This document shows positions 11,490-22,175 of a stretch of DNA of 64,000 nt, one piece after another. Position numbers and translations under genes: made by a program. Source of the DNA: Dacryopinax spathularia (lineage: Eukaryota; Basidiomycota; Dacrymycetes; Dacrymycetales; Dacrymycetaceae). The DNA lies in the NCBI GenBank assembly GCA_037974965.1, contig JBBPFI010000006.1, forward strand, positions 1,736,001 through 1,800,000. The letters run 5' to 3'. The stretch's first letter is position 1. The number at the start of each line of letters is the position of its first letter. The notes beneath the pieces are model-generated. The model was not told the origin of the DNA, did not search any database, and worked only from the letters and a program-made list of their open reading frames with translations.

Positions 11490-14002
11490 GGTGGCAAGAT
11501 GTCGAGCGCTGAGGCGAGGAATGGAAGATAAAGGTGAGGGGAAGACGATCGCGCTAAGGACCGCCGACAGGTAACGAAGCTTCTTTATGCACGCTGAGGT
11601 GCTCTGCGTCCTTCTCTTTTGAGGGCTTGCGAGGTAGGAGGTTTCGACCTCTCCAAATCCGGGTCGATACGGATTCCCCTCGCACGTGTCGCTCTTCTCA
11701 GCGTTGCTCCCCGGAGTACGATTGGTCGAATCCCAAAGCCGACTGTCGCAACCCAAAATACCTCAGCCAAACCCGGACAGGTACACCTTCGCAGTTCGAG
11801 TCAACGGCATTCCTACACCAGCGAATATACTACGCACCTTTGCAATGCAAGCGTCTTCAAGACACTCCCTCCGAGAACGACGCAAGCTCCGAGAATATAT
11901 TCCTTCGGTTGGGTTCGGTTCGATCGGCGATGTGGCGCCTCTTTTCACTTTGGAGCAAGTTTCTCCGTCCTCCTACTCCGATTCGTTTTTTTTTGGCGAG
12001 CTGCAAAGGCGCTCGCGCGGTCGACGACGAGGGGGTGAAACAGCGACCGAGTCGGCAACGAGGCTCGATTAGCGAGCAACCCGACCGAGCGGGAGGCTTG
12101 TCTGCTCGACTGCTGGGAGTGTTGCAGGAGATGATGGTCGATCGCAAACGAACGGAATGTGGGGTAAGTACGAGCAATCCAGTAGAGTGGTATGTAATCC
12201 GCACGCCTGGGTTGAACAAGCAACGATAGCAAGAAGTAAAAGGACGACGACCAGGGTGTATGGTGCTGCGGGTGGACAGACGGTCGGCGAGGGAGAGACG
12301 GTCGAGGGTGAGGGGATGGCCGAGTGATCGGGCGCTTAATTCAGTTTGGGGTCAGGGTCCACTATTCAATTCGCACAGCCTTGATTGGTTAGTCTTATTC
12401 AGTGCGGGCTGGATACCGTCACCGAGTGCAGGTGGGCAACGTCTGCTTTCGACCTTTTGTTCAAGCGAGTTGGACTTTAACATATTGCGCTGAATTGTTA
12501 GGTCATGACATTATCTAACTGTATCAGCAAGACTCCTCTCTCGAATCTGTTGCCTTAAAGAGCACGGTGTGGGCCAATCACAAGCCGTCCCTGACCACAC
12601 ACAGATTACCCGAGATTACACCAGGGTCCACTGCGTGAGACTGAGACAAGCGTGATGAAAGAAGCGAAGAACATGAACGAAGCTTATTGCCTCCCTCTCT
12701 TGTGCGCGTTGTCCACCTTTGGCTCGTTCAGCAGGGGTGATGGAGCTTGATTGCGCGGCAGCAGACCTTCTGCCCATGCTGCTTGACGTTCTTCCTTCCT
12801 TCAGAATGGGGAGCCGTGCACTGCGCTCACCGTCGGCGTTGGTCAAACCGCCGAAGAGTGAGACACCCAACCTTCCCACGCCAGACGAAGCCTCAAAGCA
12901 GAAGCACAAAAGAAGCGGTCCCAATCTTCCAAATCTTCCAGGACCCCGTCCCGCAAGAACTCACGCATATCACGCGCGCCCCAGCAGAACGGTATCCGCG
13001 TGTTGGATTCGGCATGCGCCCCCAGGGACAGGGACTGGATCCTACTTATCATCTGCGGCGGTACAGTACATTAATGAGGGTTCGTTGACGGGGATTGATG
13101 AGAGTCGGTTCGGCTTTTGATCCCCGCGTCTCCGTTGTTGCGTCTTACTCCTTTCCTCACTTTTCTCCGGTTAACTTGCTGCCGCCTTTGACCCAGGTTA
13201 GTGATGATGACCACGTTGGTGAGTTAGTTGGTTTGCGAAAAGCTCGTAGCTGTTAGAGGCAGAGTACGGGCCAATAGTGCACCAGTAGCATACATCAAAC
13301 TTCAACGATGACACACGGTTACAAGCCATCCTAGCTAGAAGACTGACTCATACAGCCTGCCCCTATCGCTCCCCTGCTCGCTACGCAGAGGCGTGCAATG
13401 CGCCAATGCGACTTCGAGGGGAGCACAACCGCAACTCAAACAACCGATGTCCCATGATCACGACCTCATCGCGCTAGTTAGGCAAATCACACCCCATCGT
13501 GCCGAGTGGCAATATATCCCGACCGAACTCTCCTAGCATACAGTTAGGAAGGAGCGAGTAACGGGAAGCGAACTGAGGCGCACCTCCTCCCGCGCTCACT
13601 CCTCATTGGCTCCCATTGTTCGCCCCCGTTCGCCCCCCACGCCGAAGCTAATACAATCCCCATCCTACCTCTCCACGCGTGTAATCCCGACAGAACCCCA
13701 GCAACCGAAAGCGTGTGAACAGTAATGATAATGAAAGAAACAGCCCGAGGCCAAAGGCGAAGCGTCATGGCCTTGCGAGGGCCAATTGGTGGATTGTGGT
13801 GAGAGGCGACAGTCAGGCACGAATGAATCTGCTTCCCTGCGCGGCGGACGCCTCCATATAACGCCGCTCTTGTCCGCAGTTTCGTTCGGCCCCCAATTGC
13901 TCTTGCTCTTGCTCCTGCAATTTCGCTCGTCCAAGCTCCTTTCCAGCTCTAGCATCCTTGCTCTCCCCTCCTGCAAACTTTGCAAATCCATCTCGATCAA
14001 CA
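11490..14002. other. 2.5-kb divergent intergenic region, no supported gene
   Basis: This lies between the divergently transcribed fasciclin gene and the Ala/Lys-rich gene. Open frames of up to 200 codons overlap on both strands at 11.6-12.2 kb, and others at 12.6-13.1 kb, but none has a recognisable domain, and their compositions mirror each other, as expected of shadows in GC-rich DNA. The last 150 bases before 14003 are pyrimidine-rich, with CTTGCTCTTGCTCC-type tracts typical of fungal 5' leaders. Confidence 0.5.
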
Positions 14003-15681
14003 ATGGAAGCCATCGTCGCCAACGCTCCCGTCTCTCCCGTCGCCCCCGTCGCTCCTGTCGCCTCCGTCGCCTCTGGCCCGGCACTCGCCACCGGCAAAGG
14101 GAAGGTCACCGCCCAGGTCACGAAGAAGCTCGCCCACACGTCCAAGATCCTCGCCACCGTCAAGGACGGAAAGGAGAAGAAAGCGCTCCGTTCGGCGCTC
14201 AAGCGCGGCGAGGTGCCCTCCGAGCCGACCTCTGGCAGTGATATCGCCGCTGCCGCCGCTGCTGTGGGCGCTTCTTCCGCCGACCGCAAGACCGTCACCT
14301 GGGACGAAAACGAGAAGACGTTGACGGATATCCAGGTGGACGAAGAGGAAAGGTGTGTCCTGCTTGTCTTGTTGCTGATGGTGCTTGATCTGACCGGCGT
14401 TGACAGTGAGAGCGACAACGAGAAGGCCGCCGTCGTCAAAGCGCTCGTCGACTCCTCACCGGCGTCTACTGGCGTCGTCGCCACCACCGGCATTCCCGTC
14501 ATCGTCCTTTCTGACGTCTTTGGCGTCACTGCGCCCATCGATATCGGTACCCCTGATGCTGCCGCCGATGCCGTCGCCGCTCCAATGGAGATCGCAGAAG
14601 CAGCTCAGGCTGAATCTGCCCCGGCTCCCCTTAGGGTCGTCGCCACCAACAGCCGCATCAAGGCCGCCATCGCCAACGGCGCTGAAGGACCCAAGAGCAC
14701 CGGTGCCGACAGGTATGCAAACACCATTGCATACGCTTGGCCTGCCTTCCTGACGTATTTCAGCAGTGTTGCTCCTGCGCCCGACCCCTCGCTGGTCAGC
14801 ATTCCCGTCATCAAGACCGCCAAATCGGGCATGAAGCGCGATCGCGACGACTCGGCCGACGGGGTTGCCGCTGTACCCCAGGCCAAGAAGACGAAGAGGG
14901 CCGCCCCCAAGCCCACCGGCCTGAACGGCACTGGCATCCGCCGGTACGTTCCAGTCCCCCATCCTCATCCTCATACGCGTGCTGATCGGAATTTCAGTGC
15001 TTCCACGCGTCTTCAGGAGAAGGCCAGTGCTCGCCAGAGCTTGCCGCCATTCGACCCTACCGCCATCACCAGTACCGATTCTACGGTCGCTGGTGCCGAC
15101 CTCCGGAAGATCGCCACCAATAGCCGGGTGAAGGGAGCGTCGGCCGGCAAGGCGCAGAGGGCGAAGAGCGCGCAGCCGGCGACCATCTCAGGTACGTCCT
15201 TATTCATACCGCGTAGGGCATATGAGCTGTATGCTGATGAGCTGTAGAAGTCGTCGCGGAATCCTCGACGCCGGCACCCGCCAAGGGCAAGGCCCCAGCC
15301 AAACGCGCCCGCGAAGACGACGACGCGCCTGAGGCGCCGACGAAGAAGACGAGGACCACCGGAGCTGGCGCGGCCACTCCTGGGTCGAAGAAGGCCAGCC
15401 CGAAGGGCAAGGCGACCGGCAAGCGCGCGACGGGAGGGCGTCGCGTCAGCCCTCCCAGCCCTTCCACCCCGGCTGCACCCGTCGTCCCCGATTTCAACAC
15501 CATCCTCGCACTCCCCTACCCGGCTCTTCCCCCAATCCAGCTCGACGACACCTTCCGCATGGGCACCCCTCCTCCTGCAGAACCAGCCAGCCGCCACGTC
15601 GGCTTGGACTGGCTGGTCGAGCGCTGGGGGTGGGAGATGACCCACAGCAAGATGTTGCTGGAGGCCATGGGTGCCTGGTAG
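14003..15681 (+). CDS. Ala/Pro/Lys-rich protein with repeated ATNSRxK motif, function unknown
   Basis: Five exons start at MEAIVANAPVSPVAPV (ATG 14003). The product is low-complexity and rich in Ala, Lys and Pro, with several basic clusters (KKTKRAAPK, PAKRARED, KKTRTT), so it is probably nuclear. A short internal repeat stands out: VVATNSRIKAA in exon 2 and KIATNSRVKGA in exon 4. The C-terminal exon is better folded-looking, with LDWLVERWGWEMTHSKMLLEAMGAW just before a TAG. Introns keep frame (EE|SESDN, R|ASTRLQ, S|EVVAES). Beyond the TAG the same frame continues with a canonical intron and coding-like sequence to 15992, so the true C-terminus may be longer. I recognise no family. Confidence 0.6.
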
Positions 15682-15992
15682 GCACATCCCGCATGGGCCA
15701 TGCAAGGGAGGCGTTCAGGTGAGTGGTTCTTCATTACTTGATTGGTAGCAAGTGCTGATGAGCAGACAGAGCCCCTCCAACCCCCTTCAGCACGCTCGAC
15801 ACAGCTCCCCACAACACCGACCGCACCCGCGCGTTCGCCCTCCCAGCACCGGAGGGCCCGGCGGACGACCCACCCCTGAGACGTCCGCGGTCCGCTGCGG
15901 ACGTCTCTCGCAGGTCCGATGCCTGGCACTGCGCCGGCATCGACTGCGATCCCACCCCACCCCATCACCACCCTCCGGCCCACTTCACATGA
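15682..15992 (+). other. Coding-like extension after the stop of the preceding gene
   Basis: After the TAG at 15679-15681 the frame stays open to a perfect-looking donor, CAG|GTGAGT at 15719, and an acceptor (GATGAGCAG) at about 15768. The exon after it reads in the same register, through APPTPFSTLDTAPHNTD and a Pro/His-rich stretch, to a TGA at 15990. An alternative donor (ATGG|GTGCCT) just before the TAG would remove the stop and join in frame. This can therefore be an alternative C-terminus, a 3'UTR intron or chance. Confidence 0.35.
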
Positions 15993-17762
15993 GGAACCGC
16001 TGAAAGCCTTCCTCTTCCTGCAAGAACCGCCACACCATCTCAGCTCGCGCTCGAGCGACCCCTGGAGCTAACCGCCGCCCCGTGGGGGCAATGTGGTCTG
16101 CTTATCACCTCCTACCCACTTGGTGATCAAGTCAGCCACAGCCAGGAATGCGTCGACTCGACATCGGTAACCGACCCCACACACAAGAACCTGCCCACCC
16201 CGTATACCCCGTACCCCACCAACCCTTGGTGGTGAAGGCAGCCGTGGAACCCGATGCGCTGACCCGCCGTGCCTTCCTGTTGGGCACGCGCGGCAGCGAC
16301 GCTTGAGCTTCGAGATGGATGTGGACGTGTTTCAGGAGTAGTGGATCGAGAGAAAGTGCTTCACCCAAGAAAGCGGACAGATCGATATCGATAACTCGTC
16401 GAGCCGAAGGTAAGCGGTCGGCGGGTTTCGGTGTCGGTCTTATGCGTGGTGAGGCATGGCAAGTTGGTTGATGGTAACGGATGGGAGGGGCGTCGTCTAC
16501 AGGAACCGCGGTACGATCGAGGGAGAAGAGCGTGCTGAAGACGTCAAGGATTTGGAGAAGCGGATCGATCGCCGACGGCGATGATCCTCAACGAACGGGC
16601 CTCGTTCTTGCTGGCCCTGGCGGAGCTCGTCACTCGCGTCTGACCCGATCTCGTCGCCCAAGTCAAGATGGGTGCACGCCGCTTCGGGACGCTCGTACGG
16701 TCCTGGAGGTGGATGGGTTGGGTTCGGCCGAATGTCGCTCTTTGCAACTGGAGGGAGGGAAGGTCTATAGGGTACGTCTCGCTTGACGAGCTCAGTCGTG
16801 CGTTTTGCTCATGCGCGACTATCAGGTTTTCTGCTGGGTTTCTTTCGGGCTCGACAATTGCAAGCCGAGGCTGCATCGGCTCTTGACGAGAGCTGGTCGG
16901 CCACGGACTTGGGGTTCGATTTTGTGCATACGACGCTTTACTTTCATACGGACTGCTGGTTCGCCTTGGTTCTTGTCTCCTTTCCTTTACCCGATGACGC
17001 GGTAGTTATGGCTCTCGAATCGGGCTTTGCCTGGCTAGACAGTCTTAGATACACGTCTTCGGGACATTTGTAACGCGGACGCACCGTAGAGCGTCCGTCT
17101 CCCTCTTCTCTCTACCCTTCTTAGCTCGTCTCCTCTTCAGTTCTGCTGTACAGCGTGGTAGCTTCTTGCTTCTAGGGTAGATTCTCTACTCCGGGCGGCC
17201 ATTCGGCCATCCGGCTAGCCGATTTGAATGTACATTGTTGTCGTGTTCTTCATTATCTGTCGGATCATCGTCCCGAGCTCGCTCAGATCCGTCACCTCAG
17301 AGCCAGAGCCAGAGTCAAATATAACGAGGAGCGGCTTTAAGGACTCATGAGGGATAGTTATCCAGCTTTCAACTGGTACACAGTCTCCTAGTATTTGAGC
17401 CCACTGGATCGCTCGTACTGGTTCGCCACATTTCCCTCCGATCGACAAATCCGGACACAACCCTGATGGGCGTTTGAACTCAAATCGCCCAATCGCGTCT
17501 CGGTTCCCCCGTTTGGAGTGGAGTCTCGTAACTTCCATAAGATTCCTTTCGTTCAATGACAAACAACTGTATTCAACGTGATGTAGACGTAACGACATGA
17601 GACGGATGTATGCAATGGACTTGCACGAAAACAAGAACAAGGAAGTGTGGGGGTACGCAAGCATTAATGTGTGGTGGTGGTTGTGGTGATGTAGCAGCAA
17701 GAGAGAGGGGTTGTAGTTTCCGACCGAAGTCACTACTTTTGTACTGTACGAGGGCAGGGAGC
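15993..17762. other. 1.8-kb region, no supported gene
   Basis: This lies between the Ala/Lys-rich gene and the convergent FKBP gene. Pieces of protein-like frame occur on the plus strand at 15.99-16.21 kb and 16.48-17.07 kb, but without clear splice joins or domains. Long 3'UTRs of both neighbours, or an unrecognised transcript, could occupy it. A minus-strand frame at 17215-17766 abuts the FKBP stop and looks like its 3' flank. Confidence 0.4.
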
Positions 17763-19181
17763 TCACGACAGCTCGACCATCTTCACGTCGAAGACGAGGG
17801 TCGAGTTAGCCGGAATATCGCTCGTCGCCTTGTTGCCGTAGGCCTTGTGGGGCGGGATGATCAGCCTGCGCTCGCCACCGACGGCCATGCCGACGATCCC
17901 CTCGTCCCAGCCCTTGATGACCTGGCCCTTGCCGAGCGTGAAGTGGAAGGGCTTGCCCTTGGTGTTCTGGTCGAAGATCTTGTTCGTCCCCTGGATCTTG
18001 CCGATATACCGCATGCCGATCTTCTTGCCTGGCTTGGCCTGCGGGCCAGAGCCGACCTTCATGTCCTGGATCTTGACACCGCCGGGGAGCTCGACGATCT
18101 TCTTGTTGCTGCCCTTCTCGCCCTCCTTCGCAGCCTCAGGAGCCTTGCCGTTCGTCTTCGGCTCGGCGGCAGCCGAGGCGGCAGGAGCAGCCTTAGGCTC
18201 GCCATCCTCGCCCTTCAGCTTCTTGGCAAGGCGCTTCTTCTCGGCCTTGCTCAGCTTCTTCTCGGGCTCGGCAGACTTGGCGGGGGAAGACTCCTCATCC
18301 TCGCGTGCGCGCTTCTTCGAGGCCGGCTTCGGCTCCTCGTTGATCTCCTGGATCTTACTACCTCGAATGTTAGCTCGCGTCCGAGTGTCATATGGAAGAA
18401 GTGCACTCACGGCTCCCCGTCCATGTCCTCATCCTCATCAGAGTCCTCGTCCAGCTCGCCGTTCAAAACAGCGTCCATCTCATCCGAGTCGAGCTCGGCA
18501 TCAGAAGGGACATCCTCGAGATCATAGTCGTCCTCCATGTCGGCCAGGTCGTCGCGGCTCGGCAGCTCCTGCTCGACGTAGTTGCCGGACAGGTAGACGG
18601 TGTTCTCGCCGGTGACTTCGAGGATGACCGGCTCCTCGGAGACGGTGAGGACAAGGTTGACGTTCTGGTACTCGATCTACGAAGACTGGGTCAGCAGGTG
18701 TGACGCGAAGGAAAGAAGGCGAGCTCACCTTGCTAGGCACGAGCGAGCAGACAATGGTCTCCCTGAGCTCGCCGATATCCTCATCGTCCTCATCATCTTC
18801 ATCCTCGTCGTCATTTTCACCCTGCTCCTCATCGGCCTTCTTCTCACCAGCCTTCTTCTCAGCACCGTTCTTCTTGGCCTTCTTGTCAGCCTTAGCCTCA
18901 GCCTCAGCGGCCTCTTCCTCATCTTCCTCCTCCTCATCGTCATCCTCGTCCTCTCCATCGGAGTCGCCCTCCGGGAAAGAGAACGTATGAACCTTGAGGA
19001 CGCTCCGCTTGTCCCCCTTGACCTCCTCGCCGAACGTCACGCCCGTGAGGTGAATGTCATACTCGGACACAAGGTCGTACTTCTTGCCAGGCTCGAGAGC
19101 GAGGCCCCTGCGCGCACACATAAGCCCTTGCCCTTGCTCTACGCGCTACCAGAGCACTCACCAAACGCTAAGAGCAACCAT
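17763..19181 (-). CDS. Nuclear FKBP prolyl isomerase with nucleoplasmin-like N-domain (Fpr3/Fpr4 type)
   Basis: Four exons. The N-terminus is [18 protein letters not shown], a nucleoplasmin-like beta domain (residues ~1-70). Two long Asp/Glu tracts separated by a Lys-rich segment follow, then another beta segment ([26 protein letters not shown]). After more acidic and basic linkers comes a C-terminal FKBP domain. FKBP ligand residues are present: [48 protein letters not shown]. Fpr3/4 and FKBP39-type proteins act as histone chaperones and as histone H3/H4 prolyl isomerases in nucleolus and chromatin. Intron joins (SVW|GLAL, PSK|IEYQ, GEP|SKIQ) keep frame. It is divergent from ARPC4 with 287 bp between start codons. 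Confidence 0.9.
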
Positions 19182-19468
19182 TATGCAAATGATAGAAGAT
19201 GTGTAGAGTAACGCAAGGAAGAGAGATGAAAGGAAGGAAGGCGAAAGTTGTAGGCGAACCGAACTGTGGCCAACTTTACACCCCCACGCGTCCAATTTTT
19301 TGAAGGGCGCTCAGCGGAAGCAGTTACCGATGAACGCACGCGTCGGGATTGGTTCCGCTCAGAGTCGGGGACACCGCATGTGCGTAGCCCGGTAGTCCAG
19401 TCGTTAGGCGCAAGGTGCAGGTGCAAGTCGTACTCTGGCTGCATTAGAGGCACTCGAGCAATATAACC

Positions 19469-20301
19469 ATGGTGCGTTCATTATTATAGCAAGGAGAAGC
19501 ATGTATTCTAAAGATGCGTTAGGCCAATACCCTTCGTCCGTATCTCGCCGCAGTGCGGTCAACGCTCACAGCAGCGATGACGCTCGAGAACTTCGCATCT
19601 CAAGTACGTCCTCCCCACCCCTTCTCCTTCCCCGCATTCCCAACTAATCTCCCCAATCACAGGTAGTCGAGCGACACAACAAGCCCGAAGTCGAAGCCGC
19701 GTACGCCTCCTCCCCTCCCCTCCACTCCCTCCTGTGCTGTCAGCTAATGAGAGTACATATGAATAGAACATCCATCGAAGTCCTCCTCAACCCGCTCGTC
19801 ATCTCCAGAAACGAGAACGAGCAGGTCCTCATCGAGCCCTCTATCAACTCCATCCGGCTCAGTATCAAGATAAAGCAAGCGGACGATATAGAGCGGATTC
19901 TGTGTCATAAGTTTACGAGGTTTATGACTGCGAGGGCGGAGAGCTTTATCGTCTTGCGGCGAAAGCCCGTTAAGGTGCGTCTTTCCTTCTCTCTCTCTCT
20001 CTCTAGCCGCTGCGCGCAGCTTGTTAGGGAGAGACGAAGCAGAGGCTGATGAGAGGGGCAGGGATATGACATCTCCTTCCTGATAACGAACTTCCACACG
20101 GAGTCGATGTTGAAGCATAAGCTGGTGGATTTCATCATACAGTTTATGGAGGATGTGGACAGGGAGATCAGCGAGATGAAGCTCAGCTTGAACGCGCGGG
20201 CTCGTATAGTGGCCGAGTCCTACCTGACTACGGTGAGCACTAGCACATGCAAGACTACGCTGGACATCCAGGCTGATGAGGATACGCAGTTCGGGTCGTG
20301 A
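19469..20301 (+). CDS. ARC19: ARP2/3 complex subunit 4 (p20-Arc)
   Basis: Six exons encode about 168 residues. The first exon is only the ATG (19469-19471); the next gives [27 protein letters not shown], then [67 protein letters not shown] and [20 protein letters not shown]. The last exon is 12 bases (20290-20301) after an intron at 20233-20289, giving a C-terminus [11 protein letters not shown] that fits the family. ARPC4 forms the core of the Arp2/3 complex with ARPC2 and nucleates branched actin at endocytic patches. Conservation is near-textbook over the full length. The single-codon first exon and tiny last exon make automated models likely to go wrong. Confidence 0.95.
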
Positions 20302-20592
20302 GAGGATATACCCCTGGCTGGTTAGATACGGCCGACCTGTATCAGTAGCAGCAATTCAATGCACGAGGGACGCTCTGCCTGTGGCCCTTGGTGTTAACGT
20401 ATTGGGATTGCGCATACATGAGGACGTGCGTTGGAAGTGGTAGTTGAGGTACTACTACAGTGAACTGCGACATAGGGAGGAATCATATGGAGTGCGTCAT
20501 TATGGAAGCGACGTTTAAGGGGACCAGCGTAGCAGATCTTGTCCTTGTCTGCGTGTCAATCAACCAAGCTGCTACCGGCAGGGAGCGTACGG

Positions 20593-22175
20593 CTATGCAT
20601 GCTGCGGGTGGAAGCGAACAACAAGTACGGAGACGTTGTCGGACGAGAAGTTGTCCAACGCATGCTGCTTCAGGATCTCGCTGGCCCGCTGTGCGTCCTT
20701 GACGTCCCGTACGAGGTCCACAGCGGTCTGGTCGTCAACGACGTCCCATAACTGCAGCAACATGTTAGCTGAATGCCGTTAAGGATGGATGGATGGAAAG
20801 CCTACCCCATCGCAAGCAATGATCATGAACTCATCCTCATCGCCCAGCTCCGTTTCAGTGGTATATGGCGAACCCACTACGAATTCCTTCATAGCAGAAT
20901 CGCCGAGAGACCGGGTCACAGCAAGGACACCTGCATGACCGTCAACGAACGCCTGCAATGCCTAGATATATGCATACCATTTACACGGTTGTTCATCACG
21001 AAACCGCCAGCCTCCATGATCCTCTTCGCCTCCATGTGATCGCTGCCCTTATGATCATACGTCAACCTGATCGCCTTTCCATCCCTGCACAACACAGCGC
21101 GGGCATCGCCCGCATTGGCGGTATACAACACTCTCCTAGTCCGCTTCTGGCTTCCAGGATCAACTGTCTCCTGCTCCTCTGGTCCATGCTTCGCCTTCTC
21201 CGCCAGCGTCTTTACGGCCTCGTTGACACCGGCTCCGTCCGCAAGCGCCTCGACAGCCTTGTGCGAAAGCGCCTGGCCGCCTCGCTTGGCATCCTCGATT
21301 CGCAGGAACGTGGTCACGGCCGTGCAGCCGGAGTGTGTCTCCCCATTTTCGGACATCTTGGAGAGCTCCTTGTCGACATTGTGGAAGGTGAGGTTGAGAA
21401 GATCGGGAACAGGTGAATCCGGATGCTTGGCAAGCGCATCGAGGAGCATCTCGTGAAAGTGTGCTCCGCACCACTCGGCGGCGTGCTTGCCTGCGTGACC
21501 GTCGAAGATCGCAAAGTACCCTTGACCCCTAACGCCAGCAAAGTCGACGACAAAGGAGTGCGCGTCCTCCATGGTCCGTCGCTGCCCCTTGTCCTCACTC
21601 ACGCCAACCTCAAAGGGGTACGTCTTGTCTGACTTGGCTGGCAGCTGGTTGAGCATCTATATGCACTATTAGCACACTTTCGGGATCCAATACATCCAAA
21701 CTGTACCCCATGCGTGAATGGTCCGTCTGCCACGGTGATGCTCTTCGACCGAGCATTCGTGTTCTCGTCCAGGAAGTGCGGTCTCTGATGCTCCTTCTGT
21801 TCAGACATACTGTTGATCTCGTCGATGTTCAGTTTACACGGTCTATCAAGGCGGTCAGAACCAGCATATATGCGCCTTAAATAACAGACCTTGGTTTATC
21901 TTTCTCTTTCCTACTGCTGCTACTACTCGGCGACTCTTTCCTATCGTCTTTCTGGTGATGACTCTTGTGGCTGGCTGGGGAAGGCGACCGGCGAAATATC
22001 TCGTCAGGCAGGATGTTCATTTGCCGATTGGTGGAGCAATAGACATACAGAACAGGCCAGAGAATGGGCTGGAGGTATGCTTTGGCTTGTCGTGCGAATT
22101 CGAGTGCGAGTGGTGATGACTATGGTGGTGGTGGTTGTGCTTATGAGACGAGCTCTCGTGTTCGCGCGATGGCAT
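20593..22175 (-). CDS. PTC1: PP2C protein phosphatase, PTC1-like, with His-rich N-terminus
   Basis: A complete PP2C domain is present: [66 protein letters not shown]-type strand, [30 protein letters not shown] and [10 protein letters not shown]. The metal-binding Asp residues are conserved, so it should be an active Mg/Mn-dependent Ser/Thr phosphatase. PTC1 orthologues damp the HOG and cell-wall MAP kinases. The N-terminus is not the MSEQKEHQ at 21808: two further upstream exons splice in frame ([37 protein letters not shown]) to an ATG at 22175. This adds [22 protein letters not shown], a poly-His segment. It is convergent with ARPC4. The start at 21808 would make a standard-length protein and may be an alternative. 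Confidence 0.85.

Noticed and set aside
11619-12232. Overlapping 100-200-codon frames on both strands
   Set aside because: Mirror-image composition and no domains or splice partners point to GC-driven shadows rather than genes.
16481-17073. Plus-strand frames downstream of the Ala/Lys-rich gene as a separate gene
   Set aside because: No consistent splicing or recognisable domain; could be 3'UTR.
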